Assembly: GCA_900767605.1 (NCBI GenBank) | Contig: CAAFZT010000041.1 | Coordinates: forward strand, 1-37,754 | DNA: 37,754 nt | Source of the DNA: Bacilli bacterium | GTDB taxonomy: Bacteria; Bacillota_I; Bacilli_A; RFN20; CAG-826 | Reading direction: 5' to 3' | Shown here: piece by piece, positions 27,565-34,003 of the stretch | Layout: every line of letters starts with the position of its first letter | Position numbering within the stretch: the first letter of the stretch is position 1 | The notes under the pieces: generated by a model | The model's database searches: none | What the model was told of the DNA's origin: nothing | Seen by the model: the letters and a program-made list of their open reading frames with translations, nothing else | Translations under genes and position numbers: made by a program

Positions 27565-27595
27565 CCCCGCCCAAAGGGAACGTCCTCTGGGCGGG
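27565..27595 (-). terminator. Strong hairpin between rplL and the methyltransferase-rpoB genes (attenuator)
   Basis: CCCGCCCA (27566-27573) pairs perfectly with TGGGCGGG (27588-27595), and the 14-nt loop can pair further inside. On the minus strand the hairpin follows the rplL stop and is followed by GTTCTTGCG rather than a T run. It is therefore more likely a partial terminator or RNA-processing site that lowers polymerase-gene expression relative to L7/L12. Confidence 0.6.
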
Positions 27596-27626
27596 AATAC
27601 TTGTTGTTTGTGATGTGAAATCTAAA

Positions 27627-28007
27627 TTACTTGATTTCGACTTCAGCGCCGGTGGCAACGAGAGCCTTCTTGTGCTCTTCCGCTTCAACGGGGCTGATGT
27701 GCTCTTTGACGGGAGCCGGAGCAGCGTCAACGAGTTTCTTGGCATCCATCAAGCCAAGGCCGGTGATGGCCTGGACGGCTTTGATAACAGCAACTTTGGA
27801 GCCAGTGCCGATGCCCTTGAGGATGAGCGAGACTTCGCTCGGTCCCTTGGCAGCGCCAGCGTCTTCTGCTTCAGCCGGAGCGGCGGCAACAGCCGCGGCA
27901 GCGGTGACGCCGAAGGTTTCTTCGACGAGTTTGATGAGGTCATTGAGCTCGAGAACAGTGTATTCCTTCAAGCTTTCGACGATCTCTTCTTTGGTGAATT
28001 TAGCCAT
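27627..28007 (-). CDS. rplL: 50S ribosomal protein L7/L12
   Basis: A 126-residue stalk protein that recruits translation factors. The N-terminal dimerisation domain (about 1-32, MAKFTKEEIVESLKE) is followed by an Ala-rich hinge (about 33-53, AAAAVAAAPAEAE). The C-terminal factor-binding domain contains SKVAVIKAVQAITGLGL and the AKKLVDAAP helix. AGGAGG lies about 8 nt before the ATG. It follows rplJ after 21 nt and is controlled with it by the L10 leader. Confidence 0.98.
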   Translation of the reverse strand: MAKFTKEEIVESLKEYTVLELNDLIKLVEETFGVTAAAAVAAAPAEAEDAGAAKGPSEVSLILKGIGTGSKVAVIKAVQAITGLGLMDAKKLVDAAPAPVKEHISPVEAEEHKKALVATGAEVEIK

Positions 28008-28028
28008 TGTTAGATCCTCCTAATGGTT

Positions 28029-28538
28029 TTAGTTGGCCGCCGGCGTGTCAGCCGGAGCTTTGTCCGCAACAGCCTTGATAGTGGCGGCGAACTTGGTGAC
28101 GGGTGCCTTGAGGCACGATAGGAACATAGAGAGCATGCCATTCTTGTCGAGAAGCTTGCTGACATCTTTCATGCCCTTCTCATCGAGGACGCGTCCATCC
28201 ACGATACCGGCCTTAACGACCAAGTGTTCGTGTTTGCGAGCGAACTTGTAGAGAACTTTCGGACCAGTGCCATAGTCTTTCGAGAAGACGAAGGCATTCG
28301 GCCCTTCGAGAGCATTGCCCAAATCGGGGGCTTGGAGTTCTGCTAAAGCGCGACGGATCATGGTGTTCTTGTAAACGGTCATGGTCGCTTCGGCCTTTTC
28401 GAGCTCTTTGCGAAGTTCCGAAATTTCGGCAACAGTCAATCCTTGGTAGGAAACGACTGCGAAGGTTGCGGCGCCTTTGAAGGATTCTTCAATTTGCTTG
28501 ACGGCATTCTTTTTGGCTTCGAGTGCTTGCTGATTCAT
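28029..28538 (-). CDS. rplJ: 50S ribosomal protein L10
   Basis: A 169-residue stalk-base protein that anchors L7/L12 dimers to the ribosome. The N-terminal 23S-binding domain has VVSYQGLTVAEISELRKEL and KNTMIRRAL; the C-terminal helix that binds L12 follows. The ribosome-binding site is AAAGGAGG. The L10 leader in front of the gene is the expected binding site of the L10-L12 complex for feedback control. Confidence 0.98.
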   Translation of the reverse strand: MNQQALEAKKNAVKQIEESFKGAATFAVVSYQGLTVAEISELRKELEKAEATMTVYKNTMIRRALAELQAPDLGNALEGPNAFVFSKDYGTGPKVLYKFARKHEHLVVKAGIVDGRVLDEKGMKDVSKLLDKNGMLSMFLSCLKAPVTKFAATIKAVADKAPADTPAAN

Positions 28539-28552
28539 ATGTTTCTACCTCC

Positions 28553-28693
28553 TTTCTGTCGATATATGTGAAGCTTCTATATAACTAGTGGGTTTTGTGA
28601 ACATTTCGCTAACCTCAGCAGGGTGATTGTTTTGAGGCACATGCCCCCGGCTATCTTAGGAATACGAAGCTTTTCACCGCATTGAGGGGAACA
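28553..28693 (-). promoter_or_regulatory. L10 (rplJ) mRNA leader
   Basis: The 156 nt between rplA and rplJ hold the hallmark sequences of the Firmicutes L10 leader: on the minus strand CCTAAGATAGC, then GTGCCTCAAAACAATC, then CCCTGCTGAGGTTAG (about 28607-28665). These form the paired arms and internal loop that bind the L10-(L12)4 complex. Excess complex binds the leader and reduces rplJ-rplL expression. The palindrome GAAGCTTC further downstream may belong to the regulated structure. Confidence 0.82.
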
Positions 28694-28694
28694 A

Positions 28695-29387
28695 TTAGTT
28701 CCGTCCGGCAAAGGTGATTTGAACTGCCGGTCCCATCGTGGTCGAGAGAGCCGCGGTGAGAATGTAGGTGCCCTTCACGGTAGAGGGGCGAGCTTTGGCG
28801 ATGTGCTCCGTGATTGCAGCGACGTTTTCGAGGAGGTCGGCATCCGAGAAGGAGACACGGCCAATACCCATCGAGAGGTTGCCATCACGGTCAACACGAT
28901 AGGCGATCTTACCACGCTTGATTTCAGCGACGGCCGTCTTAACGTCCATCGTGACGGTGCCAGTCTTGGGGTTCGGCATTAAGCCTTTCGGACCAAGGAC
29001 ACGGCCCATTTTTCCAAGTTCGCCCATCATATCCGGGGTAGCGACGATGATGTCGAATCCAAACCAGTTTTCTCTTTGGATCTTTTCAAGCATCTCTTTT
29101 CCGCCGAAGAAATCCGCTCCGGATTCTTTCGCGTCGTCGAGTTTGGTGTTGGTAACGACCAAGACCTTTTTGGTTTTGCCGTTGCCATGCGGAAGGGTGA
29201 TCGTTCCACGGATGAGTTGATCCGCCAAGGTCGGGTTGACGTTCAAGCGGAAGCTGATGTCGACCGAGGAATCGAATTTCGTGGTGCTCGTTTCTTTGAC
29301 GAGTTTCACGGCCTCTTCGAGGCTGTAGACTTTGGAAGCGTCAATCTTTTTGAGGGCGGCTTCGTATTTTTTGCTGTTCTTTTTCAT
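28695..29387 (-). CDS. rplA: 50S ribosomal protein L1
   Basis: A 230-residue protein of the mobile L1 stalk, involved in release of deacylated tRNA and, in many bacteria, autogenous repression of its own operon. Family blocks seen are TLPHGNGKTKKVLV, MMGELGKMGRVLGPKGLMPNPK (here split by position around residues 120-142) and the C-terminal VKGTYILTAALSTTMGPAV. AAGGAGG is about 10 nt before the ATG. It follows rplK after 18 nt. Confidence 0.98.
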   Translation of the reverse strand: MKKNSKKYEAALKKIDASKVYSLEEAVKLVKETSTTKFDSSVDISFRLNVNPTLADQLIRGTITLPHGNGKTKKVLVVTNTKLDDAKESGADFFGGKEMLEKIQRENWFGFDIIVATPDMMGELGKMGRVLGPKGLMPNPKTGTVTMDVKTAVAEIKRGKIAYRVDRDGNLSMGIGRVSFSDADLLENVAAITEHIAKARPSTVKGTYILTAALSTTMGPAVQITFAGRN

Positions 29388-29405
29388 TGCAGTTTGCCTC
29401 CTTCA

Positions 29406-29813
29406 TTACTTGATTGCGATGCCCATTTGACGGCAGGTACCAGCGACAACTTTCTTCGCTTGTTCGACGTCGTCGGTGTTGAGATCCGGCATCTTGTATT
29501 TCGCGATCTCTTCGAGTTGAGCATCCGTGATCGAACCAACGATTTGCTTCGAGTTGCCGGAGCCCTTTTCGATGCCAGCCGCTTTTAGAATGAGTGGGGC
29601 AACCGGGGTGGTCTTGATGACGAAATCATAGGATTTGTCTTCATAGGCCGTGATGATGACAGGGACGACCTGTCCTTTTCTGTCGCCGGTCTTCGCATTG
29701 AAATCGGTGCAGAATTTCGCCATGTTGACACCGGCGGAAGCTAGCTTCGGTCCGGGGTGGGCGTTGCCGCCAGGAAGTTCCATCTTGACGACTTTTGTTA
29801 CACGTTTCTTCAT
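29406..29813 (-). CDS. rplK: 50S ribosomal protein L11
   Basis: A 135-residue protein of the GTPase-associated centre, required for RelA activation and factor binding. The N-terminal domain has the flexible PGGNAHPGPKLA segment; the C-terminal rRNA-binding domain has AGIEKGSGNSKQIVG and ends GTCRQMGI. A strong ribosome-binding site AAAGGAGG precedes the ATG. It is the first gene of the operon that continues to rpoC, and it has a clear promoter at 29905-29934. Confidence 0.98.
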   Translation of the reverse strand: MKKRVTKVVKMELPGGNAHPGPKLASAGVNMAKFCTDFNAKTGDRKGQVVPVIITAYEDKSYDFVIKTTPVAPLILKAAGIEKGSGNSKQIVGSITDAQLEEIAKYKMPDLNTDDVEQAKKVVAGTCRQMGIAIK

Positions 29814-29898
29814 GTATTTCCTCCTTTATGGAAATTCATTCGTGGTGTTCGGGCCGTGATCAAACAGTCCTCCCACGATGCGCGTCGTGCAAACGCGC
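29814..29898 (-). promoter_or_regulatory. rplK leader with hairpins (possible L1 operator)
   Basis: The leader of about 85 nt between the promoter and rplK can fold into two hairpins. One has arms GCGCG/CGCGC around TTTGCACGA. The other has arms CGTGG/CCACG enclosing a GGAGGACTG segment. Its position is that of the L1 feedback operator known in other bacteria. I cannot confirm the L1-binding motif by eye. Confidence 0.35.
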
Positions 29899-29904
29899 TT
29901 GTGT

Positions 29905-29934
29905 ATAATACGCCTGCGCATAAACAGCCGTCAA
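29905..29934 (-). promoter_or_regulatory. Promoter of the rplK-rpoC operon
   Basis: On the minus strand, TTGACG (29934-29929), an 18-nt spacer, then TATTAT (29910-29905). Transcription should begin near 29898. Because nusG lies beyond an inserted block with its own terminator, this promoter must drive the whole L11-RNA polymerase operon. Confidence 0.8.
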
Positions 29935-29976
29935 GAAAAATTTGTTCTTTTTTCAAAAAAATATGGAAGCCAAAAA

Positions 29977-30300
29977 TCAATGGTGGCGTTTCTCTTGAAC
30001 GTGATCATAAACGACGTCCAAAAGTTTGATAACGTGATCGTCTGCCAAAGAATAAAAAACGCGAGACCCTTCCTTGCGGGTCGTTACAAGGTTGGCGTTT
30101 TTCAAAACCTTCAATTGGTGGGAAACCAAAGACTGCTCCGCCCCCACCACTCGAACGATGTCAGAAACGCACTTCTCTCCATTCATGATGGAATACATGA
30201 TTTTGAGGCGGGTGAAATCACTGGCAACGTGCAAAAGGTTTTCCATCCCATCAAGGACTTCGTCCGATAATTCCAGTTTTTTAAACGTGCTTTCTTCCAT
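29977..30300 (-). CDS. ArsR/SmtB-family metal-sensing repressor
   Basis: A 107-residue winged-helix repressor. The recognition helix region is SLVSHQLKVLKNANLV, followed by the wing TTRKEGSRVFYSL. Near the C-terminus, DDHVIKLLDVVYDHVQE fits the alpha5 metal site of SmtB/CzrA (Asp-x-His-x10-His-x2-Glu), so zinc is the likely ligand. The alpha3 motif has a single Cys (KCVSDI), so a CadC-type thiolate site is not expected. It lies 33 nt downstream of the phosphodiesterase gene and is probably co-transcribed with it. No transporter is adjacent, so its regulated gene is unknown. Confidence 0.9.
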   Translation of the reverse strand: MEESTFKKLELSDEVLDGMENLLHVASDFTRLKIMYSIMNGEKCVSDIVRVVGAEQSLVSHQLKVLKNANLVTTRKEGSRVFYSLADDHVIKLLDVVYDHVQEKRHH

Positions 30301-30333
30301 AGTTTTTCCAAGTTTTATTTTATCACGTTCTTC

Positions 30334-30840
30334 TTAGAACCCAATAAATTCGAGCGTCTCAAAAGAATTAAGATTTTTCAAATAAACGCCTGTTTCGTCC
30401 ATAACAGCGTAACCAGGCCCATCGTCGCGAGGAACGGAGACGGAACCAGGGTTACAGCGAATGGTTCCCGCATCAGAATAAAGACATTTGCAATGCGTGT
30501 GCCCGTTAAAAACTACATCCCCGGGAGGAAAAGAAAAAACATCAGGGCGATGAGTCAGATGCACTCGATGGCCAGCAAAATCAAGACCGCGACGGAGCGG
30601 CAATTCAATTCCCACGGGGCTAAGATCACATGAATCGTCGCAATTTCCACGGACGGCAAGGATTCTCCTACAATTCTTGTGGAAAAATTCCATGCAAAAA
30701 GAAACGTCCGCATCATAAGCGCCGTGAAGAGTATCGCCCAAGAAAACCAGAACATCTGGTTGCTCGTTCTCGATAGCTCTCATTGTTTTTTGAAGACCGT
30801 TTTTCGATCCGTGCAAGTCGCTGAAAATAAAGAATTTCAT
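30334..30840 (-). CDS. YfcE/MJ0936-type metallophosphoesterase
   Basis: A 168-residue single-domain phosphodiesterase. All motifs of the dinuclear calcineurin-like site are present: SDLHGS (Asp8, His10), FLGDTLH, RGNCD, LTHRPD and NGHTH. The family hydrolyses phosphodiester bonds in vitro, but natural substrates are mostly unknown. It ends SFETLEFIGF and is followed by the ArsR gene. TAGTAT lies 10 nt upstream of the ATG at 30840 with only a weak ribosome-binding site. The AT-rich 180-nt gap upstream separates it from the divergent TnpB-like gene. Confidence 0.9.
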   Translation of the reverse strand: MKFFIFSDLHGSKNGLQKTMRAIENEQPDVLVFLGDTLHGAYDADVSFCMEFFHKNCRRILAVRGNCDDSCDLSPVGIELPLRRGLDFAGHRVHLTHRPDVFSFPPGDVVFNGHTHCKCLYSDAGTIRCNPGSVSVPRDDGPGYAVMDETGVYLKNLNSFETLEFIGF

Positions 30841-31021
30841 CTCATCAAAGATACTAGATTTTCAAACAAAAACCACACTTTTCTTTTAAATTTTTAATAA
30901 CACCGAAAATTTTTTAAAAATATTTTTCTTATATACAACTATTGTTTTTGGAAACTCATAAATTTTTTTCGACAAGATTTTCTAAAAAATCGTTATAGAT
31001 ATAGGTGCAGGGACATTTCAC

Positions 31022-32176
31022 ATGATTACTCACAAAATTCGTATCTACCCCAACGCCAAGATGAAAAAGTTTTTGGACAGTCAATTTGAATTCTCTCGGC
31101 GAGACTACAATCGCCAGTTGAAAATGATCGTCGATGGCATCCGGGAAAAACAGATTCACGAGGGTAATTTTGTTCAGGCGCTTGAGCGAATCAAATTGCA
31201 CGCAATAAAATCCGTGCAGTCTATGGGCGGGAGCCTTCCCTATTTCCCCGATATCACAGCCCGAAACGCCAAACGCCTGGTCCCTGTGGCAAAAACTATT
31301 TTGCGCACCCGCGTTTTTCCACCTTTTAGGAAGTCGCAACGCGGAAGCCATTTTTTACATTTAGCCCCCGCCGGAAATCCAAACTTCGCTTTTTCTCTCC
31401 CCCAATCTAAAAAACTTCAAATTGGTTCATTCGGTTCCATCCGCATGTCGGAGAAATTGCGCTTTTCTTCCCCTCTTTCTTGCACCATTGAAGAAAAGAA
31501 CGATCGTTATTTTGCCTGTTTTCTTTTTAAGGATTTTATAACCCCTTATCCCAAAACTGGAAAAATCACTTCCGTCGTTCCCGGAACAAGAACGACGATT
31601 ATTGGAATGGGAAGCGATAATAAAACGCGGACTTGGAGCCTTAATGAAAAATCAGTATCGAAGTTATTGAAACGATGCAGTTACCTTTCCAGACTCCTAC
31701 GTCAAAAGGGGCGTCAGAATCAAACCGAGTCGTCCAACCGCTTCGATAGAAATTTGCATAAACTTCGATCCGCGCGACAAAAACTGAATAATCAAATATC
31801 GAGCTTTTTGGAGCAAACCTCGCACTCCTTGCTTTGGAAATTCGATCGAATCACAGCCGAATCCCCCGCGACTACCACGGGGGTTCATGAAAAAAGATGC
31901 TTAAGGGTCCAATCCAAAAACGCTTATTCCCAACTTCTAAAAAGGGTGGTTTCAAAAGCCATTCAGGTCGATAAAGAAGCGAACGTGACATCTCCCGTCA
32001 TTTCTTATCGAAAGACCTGTAAGGACTGTGGTTCGCAGTTACCCCTTCTTTTGTGGTCTACTCATTACGATTCCGTTTGCCCGTTTTGCAATGCAAAAAT
32101 CCGTCCGAACATCAATGCAGCAACCAATATCCTGCGTGGGATGCTTTACGCAAAGTCATCCATGTCAGGCCCGTAA
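31022..32176 (+). CDS. Nuclease-dead TnpB-family protein (TldR-like RNA-guided regulator candidate)
   Basis: A 384-residue intact protein of the IS200/IS605 TnpB family. The N-terminal KIRIYPNAKMKKFLDSQF and RRDYNRQL match the OrfB helix-turn-helix/wedge start. The central region has long helices (about 205-265). In RuvC-I the usual D-x-G-x-K/R motif reads VVPGTRTT, so the catalytic Asp is Val186. RuvC-II keeps its Glu (ITAESP, Glu280). The zinc ribbon is complete (Cys333, Cys336, Cys353, Cys356). In RuvC-III the usual DRDxNAAxN motif reads RPNINAATN, so the catalytic Asp is Asn363. Two of three nuclease residues are therefore gone while the fold and zinc site are kept, the pattern of TldR proteins that use guide RNAs to repress promoters. 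No tnpA or IS end is visible. A weak promoter (TCGACA near 30969, TATAGA near 30994) and a poor ribosome-binding site precede it. The alternative is a decaying IS605 remnant. Confidence 0.82.
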   Translation: MITHKIRIYPNAKMKKFLDSQFEFSRRDYNRQLKMIVDGIREKQIHEGNFVQALERIKLHAIKSVQSMGGSLPYFPDITARNAKRLVPVAKTILRTRVFPPFRKSQRGSHFLHLAPAGNPNFAFSLPQSKKLQIGSFGSIRMSEKLRFSSPLSCTIEEKNDRYFACFLFKDFITPYPKTGKITSVVPGTRTTIIGMGSDNKTRTWSLNEKSVSKLLKRCSYLSRLLRQKGRQNQTESSNRFDRNLHKLRSARQKLNNQISSFLEQTSHSLLWKFDRITAESPATTTGVHEKRCLRVQSKNAYSQLLKRVVSKAIQVDKEANVTSPVISYRKTCKDCGSQLPLLLWSTHYDSVCPFCNAKIRPNINAATNILRGMLYAKSSMSGP

Positions 32177-32310
32177 TTACTAATTAAGTTTTAAAACAGG
32201 GCGAGGAGCGCCCAGTGGATGACGTCAGAGAAGTTTACCCCAACTTTGAAGAAGGCGTCGAGGGGTTATGTTCCCCACTCCGGATGAAAAGATTTTTAGC
32301 AAATTACTCC
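32150..32310 (+). ncRNA. Candidate guide RNA (omega-RNA-like) of the TnpB-like protein
   Basis: The end of the TnpB-like gene and the non-coding sequence after it can fold into several helices. They are GTCATCCA (32155-32162, inside the gene) with TGGATGAC (32216-32223), GGGCG/CGCCC (32199-32203, 32209-32213), GACGTC/GGCGTC (32221-32226, 32254-32259), AAGTT/AACTT inside the last, and GGGG/CCCC (32262-32265, 32273-32276) extended by GA/TC. In TnpB systems the RNA scaffold overlaps the 3' end of the gene and the guide is its last 16-20 nt. The guide would then begin somewhere in 32281-32300. The exact boundary cannot be fixed without relatives. Confidence 0.5.
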
Positions 32311-32356
32311 ATGCGGCGATAGCCAATCCAAAGGAGTAACGTTAAAATTAATTATC

Positions 32357-32956
32357 ATGAAAAAAGCTACCATTCTATTCGATGAACTCTTAGACGGGTT
32401 CGTCTACACCGTCAAAAGTTGGCTCCATCTGGACTTAGCCGACAACACCATTCGCGACGCTACCATCATCGCAGCCTCCAGCGCATTTCTTTTCGATAAG
32501 CTTTTTGCAAAAGAAAATGCCGGTGAAGAGATTACACAAGCGGCCAGCGAGAGTCTTGGTAGAGACTACGACGCAAAAAGCTTGTCCAACATGGCGACCA
32601 AAATCCGTTTAGCCATGTCTGGATCCGACTTTGAAATGGGACATTCTCCACTGCGAGATTATTTACGTTGGATCGGCGATGCCGAACCCGATGCACTTCG
32701 AGGGTACCAAGATGACGCCGGTAAACTCGTCCTTCTTACGATCGAAGAAATGACGAATTTAATCATGGCGGAAAACGACGTACACGAAGCGCCAATGCAC
32801 GTAGCAGAAATCTTCTTCCTCACCATAACCGATCGTTACGCGCTAACGTTTTTGGATTTATTCGGAAAACAACGTTTTTCCACTTTTCATAGCAGCGCTT
32901 ATTTCTTCTCCGTCCAAGAACAAATGGAACAAATCCGTTCTCAAATCTTGGATTGA
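32357..32956 (+). CDS. Unknown 199-residue acidic protein
   Basis: I do not recognise a family. The protein is predicted to be mostly helical and soluble, rich in Asp, Glu and Ala, with no signal peptide or TM segment. Notable stretches are LFDELLDGFVYTVKSWL at the N-terminus and EIFFLTITDRYAL near residue 155. It starts 180 nt after the TnpB-like gene on the same strand. AAGGAG (32331-32336) is 20 nt upstream of the ATG, too far for normal use, while TAAAAT is 8 nt upstream, so a leaderless start is possible. It ends before a tandem repeat and the nusG terminator. Whether it belongs functionally to the TnpB-like gene is unknown. Confidence 0.65.
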   Translation: MKKATILFDELLDGFVYTVKSWLHLDLADNTIRDATIIAASSAFLFDKLFAKENAGEEITQAASESLGRDYDAKSLSNMATKIRLAMSGSDFEMGHSPLRDYLRWIGDAEPDALRGYQDDAGKLVLLTIEEMTNLIMAENDVHEAPMHVAEIFFLTITDRYALTFLDLFGKQRFSTFHSSAYFFSVQEQMEQIRSQILD

Positions 32957-32985
32957 GCCCGCAAACACAGGCTCCTTGTTCTAAC

Positions 32986-33013
32986 AACTATTCTTACAAA
33001 ACTATTCTTACAA
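32986..33013 (+). repeat. Perfect 14-bp tandem duplication
   Basis: AACTATTCTTACAA occurs twice head to tail (32986-32999 and 33000-33013) between the unknown gene and the nusG terminator. It may be a replication-slippage product or the trace of an excision or insertion event. Confidence 0.85.
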
Positions 33014-33019
33014 TATAAA

Positions 33020-33055
33020 AATGGCCTCCCGTTGCACAAAGCATGGGAGGCCATT
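33020..33055 (-). terminator. Terminator of the rpmG-secE-nusG operon
   Basis: An 11-bp perfect stem (33020-33030 with 33045-33055; arms AATGGCCTCCC/GGGAGGCCATT). On the minus strand it is followed by TTTTTATATT and begins 7 nt after the nusG stop. It separates nusG from the inserted genes and from rplK. On the plus strand only a weak T-rich tail follows. Confidence 0.88.
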
Positions 33056-33062
33056 GTTTCTA

Positions 33063-33638
33063 TTAAAGTCTTTCGATTTCAGAGAATTCAACATCGACCG
33101 GAGTACTACGACCGAAGAAGATCGTGTCAACACGGCAAGCACCGGTTTCCTTATCGATGGACATAATCGTTCCTTCCGTTCCTTCCAAAGGACCGTGGAT
33201 GATGCGAACGCGATCGCCAACGTGATAACGATCATACATATTGTCCTCGATGATGTTCATGCGTTTCAAGACGGGTTCAATTTGTTCCCGCGGAACAGGC
33301 ATCGGCTTTTGTCCGCCACCGCTGGATCCGACAATACCCGTGACACCTGGAGTGTTACGAACGATAAACCAGGAATCATCCGTCATGACCATTTCAACGA
33401 AGAAATAGCCAGGGAAATAGTTTTCGACCTTGGTTTTGCCTGTATCAATGCCATCCTTCAAAACAGGGACGGTGTGTTCAGCAACCAAAACGCGGAGAAT
33501 ATATTTTTGCATCCCCATCGTTTCGATACGACGTTTTAAGTTTTCCGCCGTTTTTTGTTCGTGTTTCGAATAGGTTGTAACAATGTACCAAGCCTTTTCA
33601 CCAAGGCGTGGCGCGGAATTATCGACTACATCTGCCAT
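33063..33638 (-). CDS. nusG: Transcription termination/antitermination factor NusG
   Basis: A 191-residue elongation factor. The NGN domain (about 10-120) contains WYIVTTYSKHE, YFPGYFFVEM and VRNTPGVTGIVG, which bind the polymerase clamp. The C-terminal KOW domain has VGDRVRIIHGPLEGTEGTI and contacts S10 or Rho. The frame is open to an ATG at 33659 inside secE, but the ATG at 33638 has GGAGG 8 nt upstream and lies just after the secE stop, so it is the better start (MADVVDN). Confidence 0.97.
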   Translation of the reverse strand: MADVVDNSAPRLGEKAWYIVTTYSKHEQKTAENLKRRIETMGMQKYILRVLVAEHTVPVLKDGIDTGKTKVENYFPGYFFVEMVMTDDSWFIVRNTPGVTGIVGSSGGGQKPMPVPREQIEPVLKRMNIIEDNMYDRYHVGDRVRIIHGPLEGTEGTIMSIDKETGACRVDTIFFGRSTPVDVEFSEIERL

Positions 33639-33639
33639 T

Positions 33640-33834
33640 TCATTTTCCTCCAAAAACATTTCTCAGCTGATTGATCAAAGACCCAGCCGTTAAGTCTTCA
33701 AGCGTCAGGAACAGCGCAGCAAACGCAGCGATGCAAATGACGACGATGATCGTTGGAATCAACGTATCACGCTTCGGCCAGCGAACACGTTTGCCTTCTT
33801 TGACCACTTCTTTTGTGTACTTGATCGGGTTCAT
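33640..33834 (-). CDS. secE: Preprotein translocase subunit SecE
   Basis: A 64-residue membrane protein of the SecYEG channel. The amphipathic segment YTKEVVKEGKRVRWPKRD is the conserved SecE clamp region. A single TM helix follows (about 27-46). The ribosome-binding site AAGGAGG is right after rpmG. Its stop (33640) is within the nusG ribosome-binding region, so secE and nusG are closely linked. Confidence 0.95.
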   Translation of the reverse strand: MNPIKYTKEVVKEGKRVRWPKRDTLIPTIIVVICIAAFAALFLTLEDLTAGSLINQLRNVFGGK

Positions 33835-33847
33835 TAGAGCCTCCTTG

Positions 33848-33997
33848 TTACTTGCTTTCTTTGTGGAGCGTATGCTTTTTGCAATGCGGACAATACTTCT
33901 TTAACTCAAGACGTTCTGAGCTGTCTTTTCTTTTAAGGACGGTATAGTTCCTGCTAAGGCATTCCGTGCAAATCAAAAAAACTTTTTCTCTAGCCAT
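33848..33997 (-). CDS. rpmG: 50S ribosomal protein L33
   Basis: A 49-residue protein read directly from the sequence: it begins MAREKVFLICTEC and ends KHTLHKESK. Two CxxC pairs (CTEC and CPHC) form the zinc ribbon of the zinc-binding L33 type. RNYTVLKRK is the family core. The ATG at 33997 has AGGAG about 11 nt upstream. It is the first gene of rpmG-secE-nusG, the order usual in Firmicutes, and follows a consensus promoter. Confidence 0.95.
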   Translation of the reverse strand: MAREKVFLICTECLSRNYTVLKRKDSSERLELKKYCPHCKKHTLHKESK

Positions 33998-34003
33998 CTT
34001 TTA

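Noticed and set aside
30841..31021. IS605 left end or TnpA upstream of the TnpB-like gene
   Set aside because: The AT-rich gap holds only a small GATTTT/AAAATC hairpin and no TnpA coding sequence, so I cannot call an IS boundary.
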